In this document: positions 14,622 to 23,447 of the stretch, one piece after another | How the letters are laid out: the number at the start of each line of letters is the position of its first letter | Numbering within the stretch: the stretch's first letter is position 1 | DNA from: Deltaproteobacteria bacterium | GTDB taxonomy: Bacteria > Desulfobacterota > DSM-4660 > Desulfatiglandales > HGW-15 | DNA: 51,914 nt | Direction of reading: 5' to 3' | Assembly: GCA_020060215.1 (NCBI GenBank) | Contig: JAGVAP010000023.1 | Coordinates: 1-51,914, forward strand | Notes under the pieces: model-generated | The model's database searches: none | Told to the model about the DNA's origin: nothing | The model's input: only the letters and a program-made list of their open reading frames with translations | Made by a program: the position numbers and the translations under genes

Positions 14622-15842
14622 TTACTTCTTTTTGACGTCGCCCGTGGCGGCGCCATGGAGCTTGATCTCCACCTTCTTGTCCAGCTTCTGGTAATATTCC
14701 GTAAGGACGGCCGCGACCTCGGCTCTGGAGAACTCGACCGGGAGCTTGCCGCCTTCGGAGAGGGTCTTACGCACCATGGTCCCGGAGAGCATGAGTCTGT
14801 CTTCCTTCTTGTGGGGGCAGGTCCTCATGGAGGCCATGTCGCCGCACTTGTAGCACCAGAAGGTCCAGTCGATGTTCAGGTTCTGGCACTTCAACCCGCC
14901 TTTGGGGATCTGGTCGAAGATCTTCTGCGCGTCAAAGGGGCCGTAATAGTCGCCGACACCGGCATGGTCACGGCCGATGATCATGTGGCTGCAGCCGTAG
15001 TTCTGGCGGAAGACCGCATGGAGAAGGGCCTCTCTCGGGCCGGCGTACCGCATCTCCATGGGGTACCCGCCCTGAACGACGGTCCCCTTCACGAAGTAGT
15101 TGTCCACCAGCACCTGGATGGCCTTGACCCTCACGTCCGCCGGGATATCCCCTTCCTTGAGCTTCCCCACCAGCTGATGGATGTAGACGCCGTCCATGAC
15201 CTCAACCGCGATCTTGGCCAGGAACTCGTGAGAGCGGTGCATGGGGTTCCGGAGCTGGAGGGCCGCCACGCGTTTCCAGCCCAGTTCCTCGAAGATCTTC
15301 CGGGACTCGGCGGGCCGATGGTACAACCCCTTGAACTGCTCGGGATAGTAGCTCTCGCTGATGACCTTGATGGGCCCCGCCAGGTTATACTTCCCCTGGG
15401 CCATGACCTTCTGCACCCCCGGGTGCTCCTTGTCCGTGGTCTTGAAGACCGACTGGCATTCATGTTCCTTATCAATGGTGTACTTCTCGGAGACCTTCAT
15501 GGTGGCGATGATCGTCCCGGTCTCCTCGTCCACGAGCGAAAGCTCGTCGCCGGCCTTGATCCCTTCGTCATCGGTGGAAACGGTGATCGGGATGGGCCAG
15601 AAGGTCCCGTCGGCCATGGTATACTTGTCGCAGACCCCCTGCCAGTCCGCCTTGGTCATGAATCCGGTAAGGGGGGTGAAGGCCCCGATGCCCATCATGA
15701 TGGCATCCGAGGTTTCACGGGTGGTGATCGTCAACTTCTTCAGGCCCTGGGCCTTCTTCTTTTCCGCCTCCAATGCAGACCCTTCCAGGAGCAAGGGCAT
15801 CAGTTTCTCTTGTTTCCCATGAGGTGCTATAAGATCCGACAT
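14622..15842 (-). CDS. sat: Sulfate adenylyltransferase (ATP sulfurylase)
   Basis: A 406-residue enzyme that activates sulfate with ATP to APS and PPi, the first step of sulfate reduction. Catalytic motifs: [15 protein letters not shown] (the QxRNPxHxxH signature) near residue 200, [14 protein letters not shown], and [15 protein letters not shown] near the end, with a Cys-rich zinc region [16 protein letters not shown] between. The ATG at 15842 follows AAGGAGG; an upstream in-frame extension has no such signal. First gene of the sulfate-reduction run, 167 bp before aprB. Homotetramer of the short bacterial/archaeal type without an APS kinase domain. Confidence 0.97.
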   Translation of the reverse strand: MSDLIAPHGKQEKLMPLLLEGSALEAEKKKAQGLKKLTITTRETSDAIMMGIGAFTPLTGFMTKADWQGVCDKYTMADGTFWPIPITVSTDDEGIKAGDELSLVDEETGTIIATMKVSEKYTIDKEHECQSVFKTTDKEHPGVQKVMAQGKYNLAGPIKVISESYYPEQFKGLYHRPAESRKIFEELGWKRVAALQLRNPMHRSHEFLAKIAVEVMDGVYIHQLVGKLKEGDIPADVRVKAIQVLVDNYFVKGTVVQGGYPMEMRYAGPREALLHAVFRQNYGCSHMIIGRDHAGVGDYYGPFDAQKIFDQIPKGGLKCQNLNIDWTFWCYKCGDMASMRTCPHKKEDRLMLSGTMVRKTLSEGGKLPVEFSRAEVAAVLTEYYQKLDKKVEIKLHGAATGDVKKK

Positions 15843-16421
15843 AAGTGATCCTCCTTTTCTGGTTCGCGTTTTGAGGTCCGATGTAGCCAAATCGATTTTC
15901 CCCCGGTCCGATGTGCGACCTCGTTGATCACGAAAGGGCGTAGATGCAAGGGAATCGATCTCAAGGCAGGTGGATATATGTTCGAAACTGCAGCCCGCAA
16001 TGAAAAACCCGCTTCCGGAGCCATGTCAAGGCGAGGCCAAATTGGTCCGTATTCAAATGCAAGGACAAGCAGTTATCGTTTCTCCTCCTCTTTTCGGGCA
16101 AAAGGATTCTCGTGGCACAAAAGAGTTCACTTCAGCGTAAGTGACCTACGCTTCACCCTTCCGAGCTCGGGTCGTTTCGTCTTAGTTTTTTCTATGCGAG
16201 AGAACCTGGTATGAAAAGGCTACATTGTGTCGAAAGCCGTAATCTATTTCCAATTTTCCTCGGGTGTCAAGCAAAAACGAACCATCCTGCTGAACATTGC
16301 GGCTTCGATTACTATGTTTTTCTTTTTCAATCTCAACGTTTTCTGTATACCCCAACAGCCGGGAGGCGTGCAAGAAAATCGGTGTCGTGAATCGTCCTTT
16401 TTGAATACCACCGAGGATACC
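15843..16421. promoter_or_regulatory. Divergent intergenic region between sat and the MBL-fold gene, with a candidate sat promoter
   Basis: About 580 bp without a convincing gene. For sat, the minus strand has TTGACA (16024-16029), an 18-bp spacer and TTTCAT (16000-16005), a fair -35 with a poor -10. A second option is TATATC near 15975. A small dyad AGCGTA (16134-16139) / TACGCT (16147-16152) lies further upstream and could bind a regulator. The long leader of about 150 nt may carry control elements, but no riboswitch was recognised. Confidence 0.35.
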
Positions 16422-17216
16422 ATGAAAATCGTTTTAGTCGGATCCGGTACCGGCGTTCCCCTGGTGGACAGGGGTTCGCCATGCATCCTTTTCACGGACG
16501 AGAGGGAGTACACCCTTTTCGACCTGGGCCCAGGTGCCCTGCGGCAGCTTTTGCGCATCGGGGTCCCCCATGAGAGGATCGACCGCATTTTCTTCACCCA
16601 CTTCCACCCCGACCATACTGCAGATCTGGTCCATCTCCTTTTTGCGACGAGGAATCCGCCGGTCCTGGAGACGAGAAACCCTTTCCTGCTGTCCGGGGCG
16701 GAAGGGTTGAAGGACTTCGTTGCGAATCTGCAGAGGGCGTACGGCAAGTGGTTGAAGATTCCGGACAGTATCATGGGGATCGACGAGCTGCAGGTTTCAA
16801 GACCGGACAGGAGGAATTTCGGCGGCTTCACGCTCTTCAGCCAACCCCTCCGGCACACCCCCAACAGTCTCGCCTATCGAGTGGAAGACGGGTCCGGCGC
16901 AAAGATGGTCTACTCAGGAGACACCGGGTACTCCGAGGAACTGATCGATTTTGCCGCCGAGGCCGATCTTCTCATCCTGGAGTCCTCCTTCCCCGAGCAG
17001 AAGAAGGTCGAACATCACCTCACCCCCGCCCTGGCCGGGCGGATCGCCGCCCGAGCAAAGGCGAAAAAGCTCCTGCTCACCCATTTGTACCCCGAGGTGC
17101 TGGCCACGGACATCGCAGGGCAGTGCCGGCTCGAGTATGAGGGCGAACTGATCATCGGACGGGACCTGCTGCAGCTGGAGCTGGGGCAGGCGGAAGTTGA
17201 GAAGATGAGAAGTTGA
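16422..17216 (+). CDS. MBL-fold metal-dependent hydrolase, RNase Z-like
   Basis: A 264-residue metallo-beta-lactamase-fold protein. The hallmark THFHPDHTADL gives metal ligands His60, His62, Asp64 and His65. Later ligands are the His in PLRHTPNS, the Asp in VYSGDTGYS (a typical MBL aspartate) and the His in LLLTHLYPE. It resembles the RNase Z/ElaC and phosphodiesterase branch, but the long exosite arm of true RNase Z is not evident, so tRNA processing is unproven. The ATG at 16422 follows GAGG; the frame is open upstream to 16227 but that part is atypical. The last codons (VEKMRS) lie in the arm of a GAAGTTGAG repeat, so the C-terminus seems taken from the repeat. Confidence 0.85.
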   Translation: MKIVLVGSGTGVPLVDRGSPCILFTDEREYTLFDLGPGALRQLLRIGVPHERIDRIFFTHFHPDHTADLVHLLFATRNPPVLETRNPFLLSGAEGLKDFVANLQRAYGKWLKIPDSIMGIDELQVSRPDRRNFGGFTLFSQPLRHTPNSLAYRVEDGSGAKMVYSGDTGYSEELIDFAAEADLLILESSFPEQKKVEHHLTPALAGRIAARAKAKKLLLTHLYPEVLATDIAGQCRLEYEGELIIGRDLLQLELGQAEVEKMRS

Positions 17217-17418
17217 GAGGATGAGAAGTTGAGTAACTGAGAAGAGAAGATGAAAAGATGAAGGCAAGATTCGCTGTTGTAAAAAGTCGAATCACGCGTA
17301 CCTGTCATTTCGATCGAGGCAGAAATCTGATCGTTCATGTTCAGGCCCCCCGCTCCGCTCGAAATGACAGCATAGGGCGACTCTCAACTTCTCGTCCTCT
17401 CAACTTCTCAACTTCTGC
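17193..17418. repeat. GAAGTTGAG-type nested inverted repeat
   Basis: Outer arms 17209-17233 and 17383-17407 pair at 24 of 25 positions and consist of repeated GAAGTTGAG/GATGAGA words. Nested inside, CTGTCATTTCGA (17302-17313) pairs perfectly with TCGAAATGACAG (17359-17370), which looks like a different element inserted within the first. The left arm runs into the 3' end of the MBL-fold gene and the right arm ends a few bases before the stop of the polyprenyl synthase gene on the other strand. Confidence 0.8.
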
Positions 17419-17423
17419 TTTTC

Positions 17424-18401
17424 TTAGAAGCTCCGCTCGACCAGATAGCTGTTCAGATCGAAGAGGGCCTTCCTGAAGGGGCCGTCGGGGAAGAAGAGCA
17501 GGAAATCGTCCGCCTTCGCGGCAAACTCCCGGGCCTCGGCGCGGATCCTGTCGTGGACACCGCTGTCCCTTACCCGTGAGATCATTTCCAGGTAGTCCTC
17601 CGCCATGGCCTCGCCGCTGCGAAACCGCTCCATGAGCCGCTCCACCTCAGCGCGGTCCATGCCCTCCAGGGCGTAGATCAGGGGAAGGGTGATCTTCCCC
17701 TCCCTCAGATCTTTCCCCACGGGCTTTCCGAATTCCTCTTCAGAGGAGAAATAGTCCAAGAGATCGTCCATCAGCTGAAAAGAGATACCGAGATTCAGGC
17801 CATAGCCGCCCAGGCTGTGGACCGCATCCTGTCCGGCGTCCGCCACGACCCCCCCGCAGCTGCAGGCGGCGGCGATCAGCTCTGCGGTCTTGGAGGTGAT
17901 GATTTCCATGTACTGCTCTTTGCTGAGATGCCAGTCATGGGTGTGGTCGAGCTCAAGAAACTGTCCCTCGACCATCCGGAGCGTAGTCCTGCTGAGGATC
18001 CTCATGAGCTCGGGTTTGTCCACCTCCAGGGCGATGGCCGAGGCCCTGGCGTAAAAATAGTCCCCCCCCAGGATCGCAGCCGAATTTCCCCAGACGTGGC
18101 GGGCGGCCGGCTTTCTCCTCCGGACCTCCGCGTTGTCGAGCACATCGTCATGGAGAAGAGAGGCGGTATGGATGTATTCGAAGACAGAAGAGTAGAAATA
18201 CCTCTTCGGACTTTGATACCCGCATAACTGCGATGAAAGAAGGAAGAGCAGCGGCCGAAGTCTCTTCCCCTTGCCCAGTATGGAGTGGACACCGATCTCC
18301 CTGATCAGGGGAATCGTGGTGTCCAGCGGCTCAGCCAAAGCCTGGTTGATCGCTTCAAAATAGGTATCGAACTGACTCAGGAACCCTCGGTCCAGATCCA
18401 T
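17424..18401 (-). CDS. Polyprenyl diphosphate synthase (trans-isoprenyl type)
   Basis: A 325-residue enzyme that extends allylic diphosphates with IPP, probably to make the long side chain of menaquinone. It has both Asp-rich motifs: LLHDDVLDNAEVRRRKPA (DDxxD plus the downstream Arg residues) near residue 83, and SFQLMDDLLDYFSSEEEFGK (second DDxxD) near residue 217, then GKDLREGKITLPLIYAL. The N-terminal GKGKRLRPLL supplies the IPP-binding GKR. Chain length cannot be read with certainty; small residues before the first motif favour a long product (octaprenyl type). It follows rimO on the same strand. Confidence 0.92.
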   Translation of the reverse strand: MDLDRGFLSQFDTYFEAINQALAEPLDTTIPLIREIGVHSILGKGKRLRPLLFLLSSQLCGYQSPKRYFYSSVFEYIHTASLLHDDVLDNAEVRRRKPAARHVWGNSAAILGGDYFYARASAIALEVDKPELMRILSRTTLRMVEGQFLELDHTHDWHLSKEQYMEIITSKTAELIAAACSCGGVVADAGQDAVHSLGGYGLNLGISFQLMDDLLDYFSSEEEFGKPVGKDLREGKITLPLIYALEGMDRAEVERLMERFRSGEAMAEDYLEMISRVRDSGVHDRIRAEAREFAAKADDFLLFFPDGPFRKALFDLNSYLVERSF

Positions 18402-18527
18402 CGTTCCAATCCGCCGAAACCGTACGATCCCCTCGTGGAGCGGCCGAAGAGGGGATGAGAATAATCAGCAACTTAGCCAGTGTAAACGGTACCCCTTTTC
18501 TTGTAAACCAAAAAGATAGGGTCCATC

Positions 18528-19883
18528 TCATACAATCTCCCCGATGAGATCGTATACATGGGACCTTCGGATGTGCACCCGGGCGATCCCGCCGACCACG
18601 CCGACGCCCTTTCTGATGAGTACCTGCCCGTCCACTTCAGGCGCCATGGTGATGGTTCTCCCCTTCAGGAGGAGATCCGTTTCCTCGCTGACGCCCTCGA
18701 CAAGCACGGGCACGACGGTGCCCACAAGGGACCGGTTCTTTTTTGCGGAGACTCCGGCCTGGGATCTCATCAGCCGTTTGCGGCGCTCATGAGCGACCTC
18801 TCGCTCGACCCTGCCGCCCAACCTTGCGGCCGGAGTTCCCTGCTCGGGGCTGAAGACGAAGACACCGAGGTGGTCGAAGCATGCCCACCGAACGAAGCTC
18901 AGCAGTTCCTGGAAGGCCTCCTCCGTCTCGCCGGGAAACCCCACAATGAGGGTCGTCCTGATCGCGAGCAGTCGCTTCCTCCTCCTGATCCGGTCCAGCA
19001 GAAGCCATGGCGACTCGCGGCCGTTCCCCCTCCCCATCTCTTTCAGGACCCGCGGGTGCACATGCTGGATGGGGATATCCAGGTAGGGGCAGATCCGCTC
19101 TTCCTGCTCCATGAGATCGAGGAGCGATTCGGAGATGCGGCCCGGGTGGGCGTACATCAACCGGATCCATGCCAGGTCCTCGATGCCGAGCAGCGCCTCC
19201 AGAAGATCCTCCAGACGGTTTCCCTTTCCCAGGTCGCTCCCGTACATGGTCGTATCCTGGGCCACCAGGTTGACCTCCACAACGCCGCGGCCGACCATCC
19301 GCTCCGCCTCTCGCACGATCGATTCGAGGGGCCTGCTCCTGAAACCGCCCCTGATCCCCGGGATCGTGCAATAGGTGCAACGATGGTTGCAGCCTTCGGC
19401 GATCTTGAGATAGCCGCTGTAGAAGGGGAGGGTGCCTACCCTGGGGGTCTCATGGTCTCCGAGGAACCCCGGCGCCCCCAGGAGGAAGGTGGGAGACCGG
19501 CCTGAAACCATCTCCCCGATCCGGAGGATCTCGCCTGTGCCGATCCAGCCGTCCACCTCGGGCAGTTCACGGGCGAGCTTGTACCCGTAGCGCTGCACAA
19601 GGCAGCCGACCACATACAGCCCCTTCAGGCACCCCCTCTTCTTCTCCCGGGAGACATCGAGGATGGCCTCGATCGCCTCCTCGACCGCGTCCTGAACGAA
19701 ACCGCAGGTGTTGATCACCGCGATGTCGGCGTCCCGGAGGTCCTGCACGACCATGAAGCCGTCTCGCGTGAGGAGGCCGAGGATGTGTTCGCTGTCCACG
19801 CGGTTCTTGGCGCAGCCCAGGCTGATCAGGAACACCTTGGCGGGAGGATGTCCAATGTCCAATGTAGGATTTCCAGTGTCCAA
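18528..19883 (-). CDS. rimO: Ribosomal protein S12 methylthiotransferase RimO
   Basis: A 451-residue radical-SAM enzyme that adds a methylthio group to an Asp of ribosomal protein S12. Domains: N-terminal MTTase domain with LGCAKNRVDSE, INTCGFV and VVGCLVQRYG providing three Cys for the auxiliary cluster; radical-SAM domain with CNHRCTYCTIP near residue 155; C-terminal TRAM-like domain. LGCAKNRVDSE favours RimO over MiaB. The start is uncertain: the longest frame begins with a TTG at 19883 that lies in a repeat arm (MDTGNPTLDIGHPP is repeat-encoded), and a GTG at 19835 just before FLISLGCAKN is the other option. Neither has a clear Shine-Dalgarno sequence. Confidence 0.93.
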   Translation of the reverse strand: MDTGNPTLDIGHPPAKVFLISLGCAKNRVDSEHILGLLTRDGFMVVQDLRDADIAVINTCGFVQDAVEEAIEAILDVSREKKRGCLKGLYVVGCLVQRYGYKLARELPEVDGWIGTGEILRIGEMVSGRSPTFLLGAPGFLGDHETPRVGTLPFYSGYLKIAEGCNHRCTYCTIPGIRGGFRSRPLESIVREAERMVGRGVVEVNLVAQDTTMYGSDLGKGNRLEDLLEALLGIEDLAWIRLMYAHPGRISESLLDLMEQEERICPYLDIPIQHVHPRVLKEMGRGNGRESPWLLLDRIRRRKRLLAIRTTLIVGFPGETEEAFQELLSFVRWACFDHLGVFVFSPEQGTPAARLGGRVEREVAHERRKRLMRSQAGVSAKKNRSLVGTVVPVLVEGVSEETDLLLKGRTITMAPEVDGQVLIRKGVGVVGGIARVHIRRSHVYDLIGEIV

Positions 19884-20016
19884 CTTATGGTGCTGCCTTC
19901 AAACTTATGGTGCTTCCTTCATCGGACGGTCTCGTCAAGAGGTCTTCATCCCGGTTCACCGGGATGACGACTGAGGGTTGGACACTGGACATTCTGCATT
20001 CGACGCTGCACATTCC
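19847..20016. repeat. TCCAATG-type inverted repeat with inner tandem repeat and hairpin
   Basis: The arms 19847-19884 and 19977-20016 pair best over their inner 21 positions (18 matches) and are made of TCCAATG/TCCAGTG words. Inside are a 20-bp tandem repeat (19882-19901 and 19902-19921, 19 of 20 identical, AACTTATGGTGCT core) and a perfect hairpin ATCCCGG/CCGGGAT (19949-19966). The left arm overlaps the 5' end of rimO, and the right arm touches the stop of the lipoprotein gene. Confidence 0.75.
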
Positions 20017-20017
20017 C

Positions 20018-20632
20018 CTAGAGCCCTCCCTGGCGCAGCAGCCTCCCGGGGTCAAACTGATTCAGTGTATCCGTAAAGACCTCCGTGACCACCTCGTCGG
20101 CCTGTTTATACCCATACAGCTTCAACCGTTCAGCGTTCCCGCTAATGGTCTGGGTTGCCAGGATCCTGCCGTCCTTGATGAGGCGCGCCTCGTAGGCCAT
20201 GGCAAAACGCCACTTCCTGTCCACCAGATCAAGAAAAAAGTCCTTGAGCAGGATAGAGATCTCGGGGACCCCCGGCCTTTTCTCCGAAGAGACCTCCAAT
20301 CCGGCCTGTTTGATCCTCCTCTCAAGCCCCTCTCGGAGAAGCATAGGCAGCTCGAAGACGCCGACCCCCATCCCTTCCTCATCGCCTCTCTTGACCGCAA
20401 GGGCGAGGGATACGGGTGAACCGCCGAAATCCTTACGGGCGCCCATGCCCAGTATCTCACGGCCCGGCTGCTGTTCCTCTATGGTCAGGAAAACGGGCGT
20501 GCCCCTGTACTGTCCCGCCGGGGGCAGTCGGTAGGTGACGGTCAGCCGTGGAATCGTCGCACACGAGATGATCCCCAGGAGTAAGAAGAGAACGGCCCCT
20601 CTCTTGAACAGCGCTCCCATGATCCGATCCAT
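20018..20632 (-). CDS. YajG-like outer-membrane lipoprotein
   Basis: A 204-residue exported protein. It has a Lys/Arg-containing start, a hydrophobic stretch (GAVLFLLLGIISCA) and a lipobox ending in Cys near residue 20, so it is probably a lipoprotein. The body (ELPMLLREGLERRIKQAGLE; ISILLKDFFLDL; AMAYEARLIKDGRILATQTI; EVFTDTLNQFD) follows the pattern of the YajG/DUF family of small lipoproteins whose role is unknown. The ATG at 20632 follows GGAGGATG. It lies after opgH on the same strand, across a repeat-filled gap. Confidence 0.7.
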   Translation of the reverse strand: MDRIMGALFKRGAVLFLLLGIISCATIPRLTVTYRLPPAGQYRGTPVFLTIEEQQPGREILGMGARKDFGGSPVSLALAVKRGDEEGMGVGVFELPMLLREGLERRIKQAGLEVSSEKRPGVPEISILLKDFFLDLVDRKWRFAMAYEARLIKDGRILATQTISGNAERLKLYGYKQADEVVTEVFTDTLNQFDPGRLLRQGGL

Positions 20633-20688
20633 TTCCCATCCTCCAGTGATGATAGTAGGAACTAAGAAGTAAGCAGTATGCAGTGGTG

Positions 20689-20904
20689 AGGATACAAGAT
20701 ACAAGATGCAGGTTGCAGGATACAAGATAGAAAAAGTAAAAGAACATGCAGGGAGGATGAACGAGGTTATCCGGGGGCGATTCCTTGGATGAAGAGCAGG
20801 TTCGGAAGGGGTTCCTCGGGATGGAGAGGCCTCGCATTTTCCCCAAGATCTCGGACCCCGGATCTGTGTTCATCCTGGATCCTGCATCCTAGATCCTGGA
20901 TCCT
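20689..20904. repeat. ATCCTGGATCCTGC-type inverted repeat
   Basis: The left part (20689-20730) has the word AGGATACAAGATA twice (20689-20701, 20717-20729) with AGATGCAGG between. The right part (20872-20904) has ATCCTGGATCCTGC and ATCCTAGATCCTGG, a loose reverse complement. It fills the 270-bp gap between opgH and the lipoprotein gene, and its right end abuts the opgH stop at 20905. A one-armed relative lies at 32004-32040. Confidence 0.6.
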
Positions 20905-22995
20905 CTAAGATGGGATTCCCCACTTGCGCGCCCTCTCCGGACTGGACATCTCCCATACCTCGCGGTGGAGTCTCTCCATCTGGTCCGGATCGTAGAGCAG
21001 TTCCCTCTTCTCCTTTGCGCTCAAGACTTCCGGGCCGCCTGCGAGGACCCGCTCCCGCATCTTCCAGCGCCTCCGTGCAATCTCCGGGGACACCTTTCTC
21101 TCCCGCCGGAGCAGGGCCCGATGCAGTGCATTGACCGCAGGGTCCACGACGGCGCGCACGAAGCCGGGTTTCTCCCCGAATGGGATCGACCGCCGCGCAC
21201 TCTCATTCCTTTTCATGGCCGCAGCGAGGTCGGTCAGTTCGGCAGGGATCTCCACCTCCTCGGGAATGATGAAGAGCCCCATCTTCCGGAGCGTCCTCCC
21301 TGCGCCGGCCCTGCTGGACCAGACCGATAGGGGGATGGAGAGGAGCAGAGGGACGATAATCGGCGTGTTCCACCAGAAGAAGGAGCGGTTGTAGAGAAAG
21401 AGCGCCCCGCCCCAGACTGCAGCCAGCAACGTCCCCGGCCAGTGAAACCGCACGGCTTCGCCCCACCCGGTTCCGAGTTCGGCCCTCTGCTGTGCACCCC
21501 AGCTGACCTGCCTCCCCAGGAGGGTGACAAAGACAAATTTGGCGTGAAAAAGCATCCGGATCGGTGCAAAGAGCATGGAAAAGAGCACTTCCGCCGCAAC
21601 GCTGACGGCCATCCGGCGGAATCCCCCGAAATGGCGGGCGCCCCTTTTGAATGCGACGACGAGGACGCTCAGCACCTTCGGCAGGAACAGGAGCAGCGCC
21701 GTCGTAGAGAGCAAAGCGAGGGCCCAGCGGGGGTGCCAGACCGGCCATTCCGGAAAGAGGCTTCGCCCTCCGGGGAAATAGACCGGCATGCGAAAGGCCT
21801 CGGCAATGGCCTCTGCAGAGCTGAGGCTGATGAACAGGAACCAGAGCAGAGCCGAAATGTAGGACATGGCCCCGTGGAGGAAGAGCGCCCGATGCGCGGA
21901 GAAGAGTCCTCGCGTGAAGAGGAGGCGGATGTGCTGGAGATTGCCCTGGCACCACCGGCGGTCTCTCTTCAGCTCCTCCAGAAGGGTCGGCGGCACCTCT
22001 TCGTAGCTGCCGGGAAGGTCATACGCAAGCCACACCTCGTAACCCGCCCTCCTCATGAAGGCCGCCTCCACAAAGTCGTGGCTCAGGATAAAGCCGCCCC
22101 GCGGGGGTTTGCCCGGGAGCTTGGGCAGGCCGCAGTGTTTCATGAAGGGCTCGGTTCGGATGATGGCATTGTGCCCCCAGAAATGGGAATCGCCCAGCTG
22201 CATGAAATGGAGCCCGGCCGTGAACATGGGACCATAGGCATGATTGGCAAACTGCTGGGCCCTGCCTAGGGGGGTCTCCCGATTGACGGCGGAGGGCGAC
22301 GTCTGGAGGATACCGACCTGGGGATTCCCTTCCATGACCTCCACCATCCGGACGAGGGTGGATCCGGCCATGACGCTGTCCGCGTCGAGCACCGCCATGT
22401 ACCTGTAGTTTTTCCCCCAACGCCTGCAGAAGTCGGCGATGTTCCCGCTCTTGCGCTTCAGGTTCACCCGCCGGTTTCGATAGAAGACCCGGTTGAAGGA
22501 CCCCAGAGACCGGCAGAGCTCCGCCCACGCGATCTCCTCTTCCGCCCACTTGTCCGCGTCCGAGGTGTCGCTCAGGATGTAGAAATCGAAGCCCTCCAGG
22601 CGCCCTGTCTTCTCCAGCGACCTGTAGGTGGCCTCCAGCCCTGCAGTGACCCGCCACACATCCTCATTGGCGATCGGCACGAGGATGGCCGTACGCGCAG
22701 GTCCTGCAGGGGGCGCGCTTCCCTCCGCCCTGCGGGTGATGGCATATCGGTCGTATCCCCTCGCCAGGATCCAGACCCCGCTCAGCGCTTCCCAGAACCC
22801 GATCGATACCCAGCCGAACAGGGCGGCGAAGACGGCGACCATGGCCATCTCGAGATAGGACGCCCCTCGATGGGGGAGGATTCCGGCCATGTAGGAAGTG
22901 GCGATGAAGGTGCTTGCAAGGATGGTGCAGAGGATGAGGATCCGGCGGAGTGCCGCAGCCCTTTCCCAGGACCTTCTTTTTTTTGCTGGATTCAT
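20905..22995 (-). CDS. opgH: Glucans biosynthesis glucosyltransferase OpgH/MdoH
   Basis: A 696-residue inner-membrane family-2 glycosyltransferase that polymerises UDP-glucose into the backbone of osmoregulated periplasmic glucans. Two N-terminal helices (residues about 17-75) precede the catalytic domain. That domain shows ILVPIANEDVWRV, DFYILSDTSD, a DADSVM metal motif near residue 213, HDFVEAAFMRR as acceptor motif, and RDRRWCQGNLQH (the Q-x-x-RW-like motif) near residue 355. Several helices follow. The family usually runs about 700-850 residues, so this is a shorter form. It is the third gene of the opgG-unknown-opgH run; the start lies 72 bp after the stop of the middle gene. Confidence 0.92.
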   Translation of the reverse strand: MNPAKKRRSWERAAALRRILILCTILASTFIATSYMAGILPHRGASYLEMAMVAVFAALFGWVSIGFWEALSGVWILARGYDRYAITRRAEGSAPPAGPARTAILVPIANEDVWRVTAGLEATYRSLEKTGRLEGFDFYILSDTSDADKWAEEEIAWAELCRSLGSFNRVFYRNRRVNLKRKSGNIADFCRRWGKNYRYMAVLDADSVMAGSTLVRMVEVMEGNPQVGILQTSPSAVNRETPLGRAQQFANHAYGPMFTAGLHFMQLGDSHFWGHNAIIRTEPFMKHCGLPKLPGKPPRGGFILSHDFVEAAFMRRAGYEVWLAYDLPGSYEEVPPTLLEELKRDRRWCQGNLQHIRLLFTRGLFSAHRALFLHGAMSYISALLWFLFISLSSAEAIAEAFRMPVYFPGGRSLFPEWPVWHPRWALALLSTTALLLFLPKVLSVLVVAFKRGARHFGGFRRMAVSVAAEVLFSMLFAPIRMLFHAKFVFVTLLGRQVSWGAQQRAELGTGWGEAVRFHWPGTLLAAVWGGALFLYNRSFFWWNTPIIVPLLLSIPLSVWSSRAGAGRTLRKMGLFIIPEEVEIPAELTDLAAAMKRNESARRSIPFGEKPGFVRAVVDPAVNALHRALLRRERKVSPEIARRRWKMRERVLAGGPEVLSAKEKRELLYDPDQMERLHREVWEMSSPERARKWGIPS

Positions 22996-23066
22996 CTTCC
23001 TTTTTGAAGAGGGACCCCCATGCCCAACCTCGAAGGCTCCTCAAGTCCCGTTTTGATCTCCGGCGC

Positions 23067-23447
23067 TCACAGTCGATCGGGCATCATGGAGCCGCGATTG
23101 AGGAGAGGCATGGATCTGGCATCGCGGGGCACACCCGCCTTCTCCGAAAGCTCCGGCCATGGGCATATCTTCCCGAACCGGTTCTCCTGTCCAGGGGGAA
23201 GGGCCGGTGCGATCCTCCTTTCCTGAAGGACCTTCCGGAGGGCCTGCATGGCTGCCGCCGCCGGAGGACCGTTTCCTCTCTCCACCTCTCCCCTTGCCCT
23301 GAGAAGGGCCTCGAGGGCCGCCTCCAGGGCTTCCACGCCGGGAATCCTGAGCAGTCGCAAATAGAGGAGGATCCTTTCCTGGCAGGCTTGCCATTCCCGG
23401 TCCGTGTCCCACCGCCTTTTGCCGGAGAGGTGTTGTGCTGGATTCAT
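23067..23447 (-). CDS. Small protein of unknown function between opgG and opgH
   Basis: A 126-residue soluble protein, Arg/Ala/Leu-rich and probably helical (ERILLYLRLLRIPGVEALEA; AAMQALRKVLQERRIAP). No domain recognised. Its ATG overlaps the opgG stop as ATGA (23444-23447), so it is translationally coupled to opgG and very likely a real gene. By position it may assist glucan synthesis or export. No signal peptide or membrane segment is seen. Confidence 0.65.
   Translation of the reverse strand: MNPAQHLSGKRRWDTDREWQACQERILLYLRLLRIPGVEALEAALEALLRARGEVERGNGPPAAAAMQALRKVLQERRIAPALPPGQENRFGKICPWPELSEKAGVPRDARSMPLLNRGSMMPDRL

Noticed and set aside
15843..16000. A riboswitch in the leader of sat
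   Set aside because: No conserved riboswitch core (SAM, cobalamin, TPP or similar) could be recognised by eye.
16227..16421. A 65-residue N-terminal extension of the MBL-fold protein
   Set aside because: No ribosome-binding site or conserved residues were seen there, and the MBL fold starts at the ATG at 16422, which has a GAGG sequence.
17193..17240. Tandem GAAGTTGAG units as a CRISPR or minisatellite
   Set aside because: The units are only about 9 bp, without regular spacers, and have an inverted partner at 17383. They fit a hairpin-forming repeat.
18427..18456. Terminator between rimO and the polyprenyl synthase gene (ATCCCCTC/GAGGGGAT)
   Set aside because: The stem is 8 bp with a 14-base loop and no T tract on the minus strand, so termination is doubtful.
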